Assembly: GCF_007679325.1 (NCBI RefSeq) | Contig: NZ_VEGI01000003.1 | Coordinates: 198,242-262,241 of the forward strand | From: Arthrobacter sp. U41 | GTDB taxonomy: Bacteria; Actinomycetota; Actinomycetes; Actinomycetales; Micrococcaceae | Direction of reading: 5' to 3' | DNA length: 64,000 nucleotides | Part shown: positions 28,101 to 39,162 of the stretch, piece by piece | Layout of the letters: each line of letters begins with the position of its first letter | Numbering within the stretch: position 1 is the first letter of the stretch | Program-made: the position numbers and the translations under genes | The notes under the pieces: model-generated | Database searches by the model: none | The model's input: only the letters and a program-made list of their open reading frames with translations | What the model was told of the DNA's origin: nothing

Positions 28101-30279
28101 TGAGGTTGTTGGCGGCGAAATCGTCCAGGCCGCTGGCCTTGCAGCGTTCGGTGGCCGGCCCGACGTCGGACGCGGACAGTTCGCGGACGAACGCCCCCAG
28201 GGCGCGGCCCAGGTCCACCGGGCGGCCGAGGGAGTCGCCCTTCCAGAACGGGAGTTTGCCCGGCTGGCCGAAGGCGGGGGACACCAGGACGCGGTCGTGG
28301 GTGATGTCCTCGATTTTCCAGCTGGTGGCGCCCAGCGCAAACACGTCGCCCACACGCGATTCGTAGACCATTTCCTCGTCGAGCTCTCCGACCCGGCGCC
28401 CGCCTTTGGCTGCGGCGGCCGACGGGCTGGCCGCCCTGCCGTCGCCGCCGGAGGACCCGGTCCCTTCCGTCTCGGTGCCGACGATGTAGACGCCGAAGAG
28501 CCCGCGGTCCGGGATGGTGCCGCCTGAGGTGACCGCCAGGCGCTGCGCTCCGGGGCGTCCCTCAATGGTGCCGGCGTTCCGGTCCCAGATGATCCGGGGA
28601 CGCAGTTCCGCGAACTCGTCCGAGGGGTAGCGGCCGGCGAGCAGATCCAGGGTGGCCTCGAAGGCGGAGCGGGGGAGTGAGGCAAACGGCGCCGACCGCC
28701 GCACGGTGCCGAACCAGTCCTCCACATCGATGGCGCCCAGCGCCGTGGCCGCCACGGTCTGCTGGGCCAGGATGTCCAAGGGGTTTGCGGGGATGTAGAG
28801 CCGCTCGATCTTGCCGGCCAGCATCCGTTCCACCGTGATGGTGGTGTGCACCAGATCCGCGCGGTGTTTGGGGAACAGGACACCCTGGGAGACCTCGCCG
28901 ACCTGGTGCCCGGCGCGGCCCACCCGCTGCAGCCCGCTGGCTACGGACGGCGGGGATTCCACCTGCACCACGAGGTCCACGGCGCCCATGTCGATGCCGA
29001 GTTCCAGAGAGGATGTGGCCACAACGCAGCGCAGCCGGCCGGATTTCAGGTCGTCCTCGATCAGGGCCCGCTGGTCCTTGGAGACCGAGCCGTGGTGGGC
29101 CCGCGCCAGGACCGGATCGGCCCCGGCGGTGCTGCCGGCCTGCGCCATCATGTGGGCCGGCGTCGCCGTGGAGCTTGGCAGCGCGGCGGCCGCGCCCGCC
29201 GGGGCTCCGGCCGGCACGGGTTCGAAATCGGGTGCCCCGGCGCCGAGTTCCCCCCAGCCGCCGCCGGCCGCCATGAGCTGCCGCTCGGCGTAGATCTCGT
29301 TGAGCCGGGCGGTGAGGCGTTCGGCCAGGCGGCGGGAATTGGCGAATACAATGGTGGACTGGTTGGCCAGGACCAGGTCCACGATCTTCTCTTCCACGTG
29401 CGGCCAGATGGACGCCTGCGGCTGCAGCCCGGACGCCGGGCCGGAGTCGAACGCGCCGGCCGCGCCCTGCAGATCGGACATGTCCTCCACCGGGACGGAG
29501 ACCGTCAGGTCCCAGGTTTTCTTCGACGGTGGGGCCACGATCTCCACGGGCGCGGAACCGGCGAGGAACTGGGCCACCAGCTCCTTGGGTTCCACGGTGG
29601 CCGAGAGCCCGATCCGCTGGGCGGGCTTTGGAAGCAGGGCGTCGAGGCGTTCCAGCGACACGGCCAGATGGGCGCCTCGTTTGGTTCCGGCGACGGCATG
29701 GACCTCGTCGACGATGATGGTGTCCACCTCGCTCAGCGTCTCCCGCGCCTTGGAGGTCAGCATAAGGAACAGCGATTCGGGCGTGGTGATCAGGATGTCC
29801 GGCGGGTTGCTCAGCAGCGCGCGGCGGTCCGACGCCGGGGTGTCACCGGAGCGGACGCCCACGGTGATCAGCGGCGCGGGCAGGCCGAGGCGTTTGGCCG
29901 TCTGGGTGATCCCGATCAGCGGGGCGCGCAGGTTGCGTTCGACGTCGACGCCCAGCGCCTTGAGCGGCGAAATGTAGAGCACCCGGGTGTTGCGTTTGGG
30001 CGCCTTCCGCCGGGGGCCCTTTCCGGTCTCCATGCCGGGCAGCGACTCGGGCTCGGCGGGGGCCGAGACCAGCAGCCGGTCGAGCGCCCAGAGGAAGGCC
30101 GCGAGCGTCTTTCCGGACCCGGTGGGAGCCACCACCAGCGCGTGCGCGCCGGACGAGATCGCGTTCCACGCGCCGTTCTGGGCCGGGGTGGGCGCGCTGA
30201 ATGCGCCCAGGAACCAGTCCCGGGTGGGCCGGCTGAACCGGTCAATGGCGTCTGCTGAGAGTGTGCCCTGCCCCTTCAT
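25159..30279 (-). CDS. lhr: Lhr-like ATP-dependent helicase, long form
   Basis: A 1706-residue superfamily 2 helicase. Walker A APTGSGKT is at residues 51-58, DEVH near 190, LSATVEP follows as motif III, and the second RecA domain has VVATSSLELGIDMGAVDLVVQVESPPSVASGLQRVGRAGHQ (motifs V-VI). After the Lhr winged-helix and beta-barrel core comes a long Lhr C-terminal domain. Low-complexity Ala/Pro/Gly insertions occur near residue 360 (between the RecA motifs) and around 1040 and 1190. Lhr unwinds RNA:DNA hybrids and takes part in DNA repair. It is the first gene of the lhr-nei pair. Confidence 0.96.
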   Translation of the reverse strand: MKGQGTLSADAIDRFSRPTRDWFLGAFSAPTPAQNGAWNAISSGAHALVVAPTGSGKTLAAFLWALDRLLVSAPAEPESLPGMETGKGPRRKAPKRNTRVLYISPLKALGVDVERNLRAPLIGITQTAKRLGLPAPLITVGVRSGDTPASDRRALLSNPPDILITTPESLFLMLTSKARETLSEVDTIIVDEVHAVAGTKRGAHLAVSLERLDALLPKPAQRIGLSATVEPKELVAQFLAGSAPVEIVAPPSKKTWDLTVSVPVEDMSDLQGAAGAFDSGPASGLQPQASIWPHVEEKIVDLVLANQSTIVFANSRRLAERLTARLNEIYAERQLMAAGGGWGELGAGAPDFEPVPAGAPAGAAAALPSSTATPAHMMAQAGSTAGADPVLARAHHGSVSKDQRALIEDDLKSGRLRCVVATSSLELGIDMGAVDLVVQVESPPSVASGLQRVGRAGHQVGEVSQGVLFPKHRADLVHTTITVERMLAGKIERLYIPANPLDILAQQTVAATALGAIDVEDWFGTVRRSAPFASLPRSAFEATLDLLAGRYPSDEFAELRPRIIWDRNAGTIEGRPGAQRLAVTSGGTIPDRGLFGVYIVGTETEGTGSSGGDGRAASPSAAAAKGGRRVGELDEEMVYESRVGDVFALGATSWKIEDITHDRVLVSPAFGQPGKLPFWKGDSLGRPVDLGRALGAFVRELSASDVGPATERCKASGLDDFAANNLIQYLSEQKLATEVVPSDTTLVVERFHDELGDWRVVLHSPFGMPVHAPWALAVGQRLHQRYGMDGSAMAADDGIVLRVPMMEDEPPGAELFLFDPEELEQIVTAEVGGSALFASRFRECAARALLLPRQNPGKRQPLWQQRQRSAQLLDVARKYPTFPIVLETVRECLQDVYDLPALKDIAASIERRELRILQTTTQQPSPFAKSLLFGYVAQFLYEGDSPLAERRAAALALDSTLLNELLGRVELRELLDAKVIDATERELQRLAPDRKVRGLEGVADLLRLLGPLTPEEVAARLEPSVGPGTENGPGPIVGAGAEARLGSEAAPDEPAGSGHEVGLVQSPGAEPAVEAAAPVADAAAHLAALQRTNRAIKVNIGGAERHAAVEDAARLRDALGVPLPMGVPLAFIEPVADPLGDLVSRYARTHGPFTSAEAAARLGLGVAVVGTALKRLAADGRVVEGEFRPHAAPPPAPQASPDAEAVSGTDGAAPATAAPAVPSLSGISEWCDAEVLRKLRRRSLAALRAEVEPVDAAAYGRFLPAWQNVRVPGRRGQSALRGLDGIITAVDQLSGVPIPASAWEPLVLAGRVSDYQPAMLDELMAAGEVLWSGAGALPGNDGWVSLHLADSAELTLNPALDFEPGDAQQRLLDHLRTNGGGYFFRQLTEVAGGMDAVLSDQDVVSALWDLAWAGRITGDTFAPVRAMIASGHTAHRQVARAPRARAPRMSRLGRAHGTGLLGSPGLTGGRYGSATGTAPTPPLAAGRWSALPAPELDATIHARATAELLLDRYGVVTRGSVMAENILGGFGLMYKVLARLEEAGRCRRGYFIEHLGAAQFAVPATVDRLRSYAEDTELHKPDPVALALAATDPANPYGAALPWPALNVDAGTGHRPGRKAGALVVLVDGALVLYVERGGKTLLAFSEDTDVLAAAGAALVGVVTRGAVDKLIMEKVNGHGILDTPIAAALAHAGAYSTPKGLRIRA

Positions 30280-30397
30280 TCCTCCATCATGCCCTAACGC
30301 ACCGACAGGAAATGCCGGGCCGCAGCCCGGGCAGTATCACCAGACGTGGCGTCCGCGGCCGGGAGCACCGCAAAGTCTCACCTCGGCGAGAGAAAAG

Positions 30398-31063
30398 CTA
30401 CTTGGCTGCGAAGGCGCCGATGGTCAGCAGCGTGGGACCGGCGTTGCTGCAGGCGCTCCGGGGCTGGGCGACGAAGAGCGACGCGGTGTCCTCCGGCGGG
30501 TAGATACGGAAGCCGGCGGCGGGAGTCACGCTGCAGTCCGGGTAGTTGGCGGCCTGGGAATAGCGCAGGGTGGCGGCGCCGGCCTGGCCCGGTGCGAGGA
30601 GGACGCCGGCGGCGGAGGTTGACTCGTCACGGGCCGCAGCCGCGCCGATCGGGGCGCCGGTGGCGTTCGCGGTGAGGGAAACGCCGGCGAAGCCCTTCAG
30701 CAGGCAGGGCCCGGTGCCGGAATTTGTCAGGATCAGCTTCATGTAGACGCTGCCGGCCGCGCCGCCGCCGGTGGAATCGACGGTTGCCGTCAGCCCGGCG
30801 GACCTGCACAGCGCGGGACCGGCAGGCGCGGACGACGCCGGTGCGGCGGTTGAAGCGGAGGCAGAGGCGGGGGTGCCCGTGGCTGCGGCGGAGGCAGCGG
30901 GCGCACTGGCGGCGGGGGCGCTGCTGGAGCTGGCGGGGGAGGACGCCGGGGTACTGGATGTCTGGGACTGCGCAGCGCCGGCCCCGCAGCCGGCGAGGAA
31001 GAGCGCTGCCGCGGCTGCCGCCGTCGTAAATGCCAGTCTGGTGTTGAATCGCTGAGCCGTCAT
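30398..31063 (-). CDS. DUF4232 domain lipoprotein
   Basis: A 221-residue exported protein. The signal peptide ends in a lipobox LAGC (Cys near residue 26). A Ser/Ala/Thr/Pro-rich tether of about 60 residues leads to the DUF4232 domain: CRSAGLTATVDSTGGGAAGSVYMKLILTNSGTGPCLLKGFAGVSL ... GVLLAPGQAGAATLRYSQAANYPDCS. Four Cys, probably two disulfides, are positioned as in the family. Extracytoplasmic; function unknown, found widely in mycobacteria and Streptomyces. Confidence 0.85.
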   Translation of the reverse strand: MTAQRFNTRLAFTTAAAAAALFLAGCGAGAAQSQTSSTPASSPASSSSAPAASAPAASAAATGTPASASASTAAPASSAPAGPALCRSAGLTATVDSTGGGAAGSVYMKLILTNSGTGPCLLKGFAGVSLTANATGAPIGAAAARDESTSAAGVLLAPGQAGAATLRYSQAANYPDCSVTPAAGFRIYPPEDTASLFVAQPRSACSNAGPTLLTIGAFAAK

Positions 31064-31122
31064 GGCACCACCTTCATGCCCGGCACGGCCCGAGTCAACG
31101 ACGCCACGACGGCCGCTCCCGA

Positions 31123-31154
31123 TTGATGCCCGGATTGTGATTTCCGGGCATCAA
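31123..31154. terminator. Terminator hairpin downstream of ycnI
   Basis: TTGATGCCCGGA and TCCGGGCATCAA form a 12-bp perfect stem with an 8-base loop, ten bases past the ycnI stop in the leftward direction. Confidence 0.7.
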
Positions 31155-31164
31155 CCGAGGTCAG

Positions 31165-31947
31165 CTAGTCCTTGGGTGCCGAGCCCGGTGCCGAAGCGGG
31201 GACCGGAACGGGCTTGTTGTTCCGGCTGCGGGCGAAGGCGAGGCCGCCGAGGGCGAGGCCGCCGACGCCGGCCACCAGCCCTGCCCAGCTCCGGGCCTCG
31301 GCGCCGTCGTTGGTCACTGCAGCGGCCTGGACCGTCTCCGGTGCGGTGTCCGACGCGCTGGCGGCATGGGCTGAGTGCCCGTCAGCCGCAGCGGCAGCCG
31401 TGACCGCCACGGACGGCGCCGGCGCCTTCAGCGAGTGCGGGTCCTGGCCGTCGGCGGGCAGCTGGGACCAGTCCGTCTGGCCCACTTCGCAGTTCTGCAG
31501 CGTGGGGAAGTACAGGGTCTTTCCCGCAACGTCCGGCAATTTCACCGACAGCACCAGGGCGTCGCGGAGCTCCGGTTCCAGCGGCGCCTTGGCGGTGTAG
31601 ACGATCTTGCTGGTCCGCTTGGTAATGGAGGTGCCGTCCGCGAGTTTCTTGGGCTCGGCCAGTTGTTCGGTGACCTTCTGGACCGTCCAGTTCGGGTTGA
31701 CCGTGGGCTGGGCATCGTTGAGCTCGGCGGGCAGCGTGATGGTCACCTTCGTGGTGCCCGACTCCTCGCAGCCGTGCGGGATCCCGAAGGTCAGCAGTGC
31801 GTAGGAGTTCGCGGTGGTCTTATCCGGGGTGACACCGACGTGTGCCGAGGCGCCCGAAATACCAGCGAGCATCAGGGCCGCAGTTCCACCGGCCACGGCG
31901 GTGGCAGTGAGGGTGCGGCGCAGAACGGGAATGGAAGAACTCTTCAT
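31165..31947 (-). CDS. ycnI: YcnI family copper-associated protein (DUF1775)
   Basis: A 260-residue exported protein. The signal peptide ends at GASA, exposing His36 of AHVGVTPDKT as the mature N-terminus; in YcnI this His with nearby residues binds Cu(II). The DUF1775 domain runs to about residue 165 with FGIPHGCEESGTTKVTITLP and PNWTVQKV. A C-terminal membrane segment (WAGLVAGVGGLALGGLAFA) and a basic tail anchor it outside the membrane. I choose the ATG at 31947; the frame stays open to 31974. CopC/CopD genes that often accompany ycnI are absent here. Confidence 0.9.
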   Translation of the reverse strand: MKSSSIPVLRRTLTATAVAGGTAALMLAGISGASAHVGVTPDKTTANSYALLTFGIPHGCEESGTTKVTITLPAELNDAQPTVNPNWTVQKVTEQLAEPKKLADGTSITKRTSKIVYTAKAPLEPELRDALVLSVKLPDVAGKTLYFPTLQNCEVGQTDWSQLPADGQDPHSLKAPAPSVAVTAAAAADGHSAHAASASDTAPETVQAAAVTNDGAEARSWAGLVAGVGGLALGGLAFARSRNNKPVPVPASAPGSAPKD

Positions 31948-32082
31948 GGGGTGCCTTTCAGGCGCGCGCTGCACAGGGGCAGCGCAAGGAAATGGGAGGC
32001 CAGCGCGGCAGGGCTGCTGATGATCCGGTGCCGAGGGGGCCCGGATGTCTTGGCAATGGCGCGGCCGCGGCCGGCAATAAGG

Positions 32083-32739
32083 TCAGGAAGACACGACGAC
32101 GGCGGGCGGCCCGCGGCGGCAATCGCGCCGGAGGTTCCGCCACGGCAGCGGGACGGAGTCTTCTGGCCAGCCGATGACCGCCGCCGGTGCCGCCACGGCA
32201 ACAGGTGCTGCCGGGACCGGGAGCCTCAGCAGCGGGCGGAGCCAGGCCGCGAGGGCCCACAGGGCCGCCTCGCCCCTGGCGAGAAGAACAGCGCAAAGAA
32301 GCGTTGCCAGGGCGTGGCCGGCAAGCATCAGCAGGGAAAGCGATGAAAGCTGTGAATCCATCCCGGACACCGCGAGCTCGCCGGTGCCGCCGACCGGCAG
32401 GGGAACCGGGCCGAGGTGGTGCGCCGCCGGGCTTCCCGCCGGTTCGTACCCTGTTCCGGGCGCAGGACCGCTGAAAACAGTGAAGGCGTTGTGCAGGACC
32501 AGTTGCCCGGCGCCCAGCAGCCCCGCGATGGCGGGAAAGTTCAGCTTCAGCCGGGTGGCAGTGGTGGACGCCAGCCCGGTCAGCGCCAGCAGGGCCAGAA
32601 GGATGCCGGGGGAGGGGAGATAGCCGCCGGCCAGGGTGTGTGCTCCGGCAGCGAGGGACAGCACGGTGAGCGCCACCATGGCCGAGCGCAGGGCGTGGAA
32701 CGGTGCTCTGGCGGGTGTGCGCACAGAACCTCCCTTCAC
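32083..32739 (-). CDS. Membrane protein upstream of ycnI, unknown function
   Basis: A 218-residue protein with about four or five hydrophobic segments: SAMVALTVLSLAAGAHTLAGG, ILLALLALTGLA, IAGLLGAGQLVLHNAF, LSLLMLAGHALATLLCAVLL and a Pro/Ala-rich tail. Two His (HTLAG, HNAF) and a further one in AGHALA sit in or near membrane helices. It is co-directional with ycnI, 135 bp upstream, so a role in copper handling is possible. I do not recognise a named family. Confidence 0.7.
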   Translation of the reverse strand: MKGGSVRTPARAPFHALRSAMVALTVLSLAAGAHTLAGGYLPSPGILLALLALTGLASTTATRLKLNFPAIAGLLGAGQLVLHNAFTVFSGPAPGTGYEPAGSPAAHHLGPVPLPVGGTGELAVSGMDSQLSSLSLLMLAGHALATLLCAVLLARGEAALWALAAWLRPLLRLPVPAAPVAVAAPAAVIGWPEDSVPLPWRNLRRDCRRGPPAVVVSS

Positions 32740-32913
32740 CGGCTGCTGCCATGGTCACTCCCGGGGCGTTTTCGCCTGCGGGCTGTCCCCCGATTCTACC
32801 GGCCGGGCTTCGAAAAACCTCCGGCGGGTGTGGACGGTGCCCGGACGGCGTCCAGGCGTCCAACGTGGGCGGGCTTCCAAGGGAATGTCGGGGGCCGTGC
32901 TGACCGGCAAACA

Positions 32914-32943
32914 GGAAACCCCGGTCCGTGGACCGGGGTTTCC
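32914..32943. terminator. Terminator downstream of ppsA
   Basis: GGAAACCCCGGTCC and GGACCGGGGTTTCC form a 14-bp perfect stem with a 2-base centre, 33 bases past the ppsA stop. Its position between convergence-free neighbours supports a terminator. Confidence 0.75.
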
Positions 32944-32976
32944 CTCTCGCCGTGGACTCAGCTCACGGTGGACCGT

Positions 32977-35370
<2,394 letters not shown>

Positions 35371-35519
35371 GGTTACTGCTCCTTTGCAGATGATGGCATG
35401 CGGTATCGCCGCCCCGCGTGGGGCGCTCGCCGGTTGAGGGCGCAATTCCTGTCCACAGTGACAGGTCTCCGCCGGTGTTTCCACCTGATGTGGTCCACGC
35501 AACACTTGTGAAGCGGCGC

Positions 35520-36338
35520 CTAATGCTTCAGGTTCATCTTCTGGAGGATGGTGGCGGCCATTTCCTCCACGGAGACGCTGGCCGAATTGAGGTAGGGAAT
35601 CCCGTGGGACACGTACAGCCGCTCGGCGCTGCGCAGCTCAAAGCCGCACTGGCGAAGGGACGCGTAGGGCGAGCCGCGGCGGCGTTCGGTGCGCACCTGG
35701 CTCAGGCGCAGGGGATTGGTGGTGAGGCCGAAACACTTCGAGATGAATGGCCGCAACGGTTTGGGGAGACCTTCGCGTTCAAAGTCTTCGTCCACCAGTG
35801 GGAAGTTCGCGGCGAAGATGCCGTGCTGCAGCGCCAGGTACATGGTGGTGGGTGTTTTGCCGCAGCGGGACGGGGCCACCAGGATGACCTGGGCCTTTTC
35901 GAGCGCGCGCAGGCTCTGCCCGTCGTCGTGCTCCATGGCGTATTCGACGGCGGCCATCCGGGACTGGTAACGGGCGGCGTTGCCCAGTCCATGGGCCCTG
36001 CCCGGTTCCCCACTGGACTGGGTGCCCAGGGCGCGCTCCAGCTGCCCGACGTGGGTCCCGATGAGGTCCACGATGATTCCCTGGCAAGTTCCTAGGGTCT
36101 GGCGGATGTCCGCGCCGACGGCGGTGGAGAAGACGATCGGCTGCAGGCCGGTTGCGGCCAGGTTGTCGATCACCTTGACCACGGCCCGGGCCTGGTCGAC
36201 GGTGGTGATGAAGGGGACCGTGATGCGGTCGAACTCGTTCGAGGGGAACTGCGTCAGCAGGGTGTTGCCGAGCGTTTCTGCGGTGATGCCCGTGCTGTCC
36301 GAAAGGAAGTAGACCGGGCGGGGAGCTTCGTTGGTCAT
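35520..36338 (-). CDS. ppsR: Pyruvate,water dikinase regulatory protein (DUF299)
   Basis: A 272-residue bifunctional kinase/phosphorylase of the DUF299 family, which inactivates PEP synthase by ADP-dependent Thr phosphorylation and reactivates it by phosphorolysis. It begins [23 protein letters not shown] and has the P-loop-like motif [17 protein letters not shown] near residue 150 and [19 protein letters not shown] near the end. The start at 36338 (MTNEAPRPV) fits the family; an open frame continues to 36434. It lies 149 bp upstream of ppsA on the same strand. Confidence 0.94.
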   Translation of the reverse strand: MTNEAPRPVYFLSDSTGITAETLGNTLLTQFPSNEFDRITVPFITTVDQARAVVKVIDNLAATGLQPIVFSTAVGADIRQTLGTCQGIIVDLIGTHVGQLERALGTQSSGEPGRAHGLGNAARYQSRMAAVEYAMEHDDGQSLRALEKAQVILVAPSRCGKTPTTMYLALQHGIFAANFPLVDEDFEREGLPKPLRPFISKCFGLTTNPLRLSQVRTERRRGSPYASLRQCGFELRSAERLYVSHGIPYLNSASVSVEEMAATILQKMNLKH

Positions 36339-36432
36339 GTACGCATTGTGCCCCAGTGCGGGCCGCGGGGTTGTTCCATGACGCTCCGGGCGCCGGGGAG
36401 TAGGGTGTGTCTCACGCCACCAAGGGAGCCCC

Positions 36433-36636
36433 ATGAGCTACAAATTTCGGACCGTCAAGGTTCGCGGCACGGACCTGGTCGGAACCATTGCCCGCAAGCA
36501 TGGGAGCCCGGCGGAAATCTACGAGACCGCGAAGGACCCCAGCACTTCCGTGGTGCCCGTGTATTTCCAGGAAACCGGCGAGGTGCGCTTCTTCGACCGC
36601 TCGGTGCTGGAGGACGTGGTGGCCCCGGCGGGCTAG
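36433..36636 (+). CDS. Small hypothetical protein, 67 residues
   Basis: MSYKFRTVKVRGTDLVGTIARKHGS ... FFDRSVLEDVVAPAG. It is preceded by CAAGGGAGCCCC, a good ribosome binding site. Alternating hydrophobic residues suggest a small beta-barrel such as an SH3-like fold. I recognise no family. Divergent from ppsR. Confidence 0.6.
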   Translation: MSYKFRTVKVRGTDLVGTIARKHGSPAEIYETAKDPSTSVVPVYFQETGEVRFFDRSVLEDVVAPAG

Positions 36637-37045
36637 CTGTTGACGCGAACAGTCCTGAAGCGGGTGCGGAATTCGAAAAACGTGACCGCATAAACACGGC
36701 AAAGCAGAATTTTCAAGTCAAATCGATGCCTATTGCCTGCCAGGGATAAGCCGTTTAGCCTGACGGTGGGATCTGGCCCGGGCATCTTTCTGGGGAGAGA
36801 CCATTTCGGTGTTCCGATCGAGCCGGATTCCGCAAAGGCTGGCTCCATGGTCTCAAAACGATGGAGCCAGCTTGCAGGAAACCCGGGACCCACTTAACTG
36901 GTCGCATGTCCATGCATCTGGCATTTTCCCCCATTTTGATTAGCGGCAGCTGCCCCGGATTGTGAGCTTAGGGTCGCTATGCCCAAGTAGGAAGGGCCCG
37001 AATTGGGCTGGGCGTAGGGTGGAAGTTGGACGAAAGGAACAATTC
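36637..37045. other. Intergenic stretch of about 400 bp with one hairpin
   Basis: No convincing gene on either strand. It is richer in A+T than its flanks. It holds the hairpin at 36838-36871 and the leader of the DJ-1 family gene, whose binding site GAAAGGAAC is at 37032-37040. Confidence 0.6.
36838..36871. terminator. Hairpin with 11-bp arms
   Basis: GCTGGCTCCAT and ATGGAGCCAGC pair perfectly around a 12-base loop. It lies about 200 bp past the 67-residue gene. No T-tract follows, so terminator function is moderate in certainty. Confidence 0.5.
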
Positions 37046-37822
37046 ATGAAGAAAATCCTCATGGTACTGACCAGCGTTTCCGAGATCGGCGATACCGGAG
37101 AGAAGACCGGCTACAACGTGGCCGAAGCTGCACACCCCTGGAAGGTCTTCAAGGATTCCGGGCATTTCGTCGACTTTGCGTCCATCCAGGGAGGCCAGCC
37201 CCCGCGCGACGAGGTGGACAAAGAAGATCCCATCCAGGTCGCCTTCACGGAGGACGAGACCACGCGCGCCGGTCTCTACAACACTGCCCGCGTCGACGTC
37301 GTTGATCCTGACCAGTACGACGCCGTCTTCCTCGTAGGCGGCCACGGCACCATGTGGGACTTCCCGGACAGCGAAGGCCTGCAGAACCTCGTAGCCAGTG
37401 TCTACAACGCCGGCGGCGTGGTGGGCGCGGTCTGCCACGGACCGGCCGGCCTGCTGAACGTGGAATTGGAGAACGGGTTCCGCCTCGTCGAGGGCAGGAA
37501 GGTGGCCGCCTTCACCAACGACGAGGAGGTTGCCGCTGGGAAGGACACGGTCATCCCGTTCTTTTTGGCGGACCGGCTTGAGGAACAGGGCGCAACCCAC
37601 GTCTCCGCCGGTGTCTTTGAGGAGAAGGTCGTGGTGGACGACCGGCTGGTGACCGGCCAGAACCCGGCGTCAGCGGCCGGCGTGGCCAAGGAGATGGAGA
37701 AGCTCCTGGCAGAGGTCATCCATCAAGAAAAAGCAGAGGAGCAGCACGAGGCGGAGGCTCTGCGCGCCGAAAAGGACGCCGAGAAAAACGCCAAGAAGGC
37801 TGCCGCGGACGCGGAGCACTAA
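37046..37822 (+). CDS. DJ-1/PfpI family type 1 glutamine amidotransferase-like protein
   Basis: A 258-residue protein of the Hsp31/YDR533C-like DJ-1 branch. FLVGGHGTMWDFPDSEGLQNLV and the nucleophile elbow GAVCHGPAG give Cys130 next to His131; Glu is available in the earlier acidic region. Proteins of this branch act as glyoxalase III or chaperone-like stress proteins. The C-terminal 35 residues are a highly charged Glu/Lys/Ala helix (QEKAEEQHEAEALRAEKDAE), unusual for the family. I choose ATG 37046, with AAAGGAAC before it. Confidence 0.88.
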   Translation: MKKILMVLTSVSEIGDTGEKTGYNVAEAAHPWKVFKDSGHFVDFASIQGGQPPRDEVDKEDPIQVAFTEDETTRAGLYNTARVDVVDPDQYDAVFLVGGHGTMWDFPDSEGLQNLVASVYNAGGVVGAVCHGPAGLLNVELENGFRLVEGRKVAAFTNDEEVAAGKDTVIPFFLADRLEEQGATHVSAGVFEEKVVVDDRLVTGQNPASAAGVAKEMEKLLAEVIHQEKAEEQHEAEALRAEKDAEKNAKKAAADAEH

Positions 37823-37906
37823 CACCAACTGCGCACTGAACTGGCGGTCACCCCCGACGACGAGGCGGCCGCCGGTTCTCGTCCGTACGCAAGCACCACA
37901 ATGTCA

Positions 37907-39070
37907 CTATTTCTTTGCAGCGCCCGCGTTCGTGCTTGCAGCCTGCAACCACGTGGTGAGAACCTCGCAGGCGAGCTCGATGTTTCCCATTTGGCAGTGC
38001 TGGTCGGCCTGCTCCGCTCGGGTAAACATGCGAGTTGTGACGCTTCGGGCTGCCGTGAGCGCTTGAGCCTGGGCTTTGGTCAGTGACGGCGGTTGGAAGG
38101 CGTCGTGCTCGCCGCACATCAGCAGCACATCCTGGCTCACCCGCCCGCTGTCCAGGTGCTCGGCGTTCATTCCCAGGAACCACTCGGCGACGTCGGCCGG
38201 ATCGTCGCTGTCGAGCATGTAGAGGACCTGATTGACCACAACGCGCAGGGTCGGCAACAGCCGGGCGCGGGTGCGCACGCTCCAGCGCATGAAGCGCCGG
38301 TGCCGCACCATCGTGCGGATCGGGCCGCGCAACACAGGTGGGACCCTGTGAAGCCAGTCGTAGACCGGCGGCCAAGCTACAACACTGTGGATGCGGGGCT
38401 CGCGTCCTGCGGCACGCAATGCCCAGTAGCCGCCCATTGAGATGCCGACCAGTGCGGCCCGATCGAGGCGGAAGTGGTCCAACACCGCCCCGACCGGCTT
38501 CTCCCAGTCGTGGTCGAAGGTGAGTCCATTCAATGTCCTCGCCCCGCCTTGTCCCGGGCCCTCGAAGGCAATCACGTCGAAACCGGCGGCGGCGACACGC
38601 TGACAGATGGGGAAGAACTCTTCGATCAGGGAGTCGAACCCGCCGTGCAGCAGCACCGTGACGCCACTTGGTGTCCCGACCGCCGGAAACGAATAGGCTG
38701 GCAGCGCCGCGCCGGCGTAGGGGATCGCGTGCCGGACGATGGCAGTATCTGCGAATGCGGTGTCGACAAGCTCTAGGTAGCGGCGGTAGCGATCCGGTTT
38801 CTCCGCCGACCGTGGTGGCGTGAAGAACTCCGCGATCCTCTCATAACCCGCCGCCTGCCGCGGCCGGGCCTCGGCGGCCGCCCGGCTGGATAAGGCCTCG
38901 AAGACGGCGACACAGTCAGGCATCGACCGAATGCGGGCCGCGGCGTCCACCAGCTCGTGGCGGTCGGCGAAGCCCAGCGCATATGCCCGGTTGAGTTGAT
39001 AGTTGATGAAGTCCCGTCGATGGAACCGTTCGAACCCCACTGGCAGGGCCACAAGCTCGGGATCGCTCAT
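37907..39070 (-). CDS. Alpha/beta hydrolase, DUF1100/FrsA-like
   Basis: A 387-residue protein with a helical N-terminal cap region and an alpha/beta hydrolase core. VTVLLHGGFDSLIEEF is the oxyanion-hole strand, GISMGGYWALR the nucleophile elbow (Ser near residue 212), LLMCGEHDAFQPP the acid loop, and RAEQADQHCQMG the catalytic His. This matches the branch containing 2,6-dihydropseudooxynicotine hydrolase and FrsA-like esterases, which cleave C-C or ester bonds. The substrate is unknown. Monocistronic, at the left edge of the accessory region; its codon use is less biased than in the ppc or ppsA genes. Confidence 0.86.
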   Translation of the reverse strand: MSDPELVALPVGFERFHRRDFINYQLNRAYALGFADRHELVDAAARIRSMPDCVAVFEALSSRAAAEARPRQAAGYERIAEFFTPPRSAEKPDRYRRYLELVDTAFADTAIVRHAIPYAGAALPAYSFPAVGTPSGVTVLLHGGFDSLIEEFFPICQRVAAAGFDVIAFEGPGQGGARTLNGLTFDHDWEKPVGAVLDHFRLDRAALVGISMGGYWALRAAGREPRIHSVVAWPPVYDWLHRVPPVLRGPIRTMVRHRRFMRWSVRTRARLLPTLRVVVNQVLYMLDSDDPADVAEWFLGMNAEHLDSGRVSQDVLLMCGEHDAFQPPSLTKAQAQALTAARSVTTRMFTRAEQADQHCQMGNIELACEVLTTWLQAASTNAGAAKK

Positions 39071-39162
39071 GTCGCCAGCGTACTCCCGGAAGAAGCGGAC
39101 TCGCCTAGGTGTACTCAGCCATCAACGTGAGACAGCCTGCGAAGCCCGTAGCCGTAGCTCCC

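Noticed and set aside
26710..28527. 600-codon rightward frame opposite lhr
   Set aside because: Shadow of the helicase gene with no family motif and composition typical of an antisense frame.
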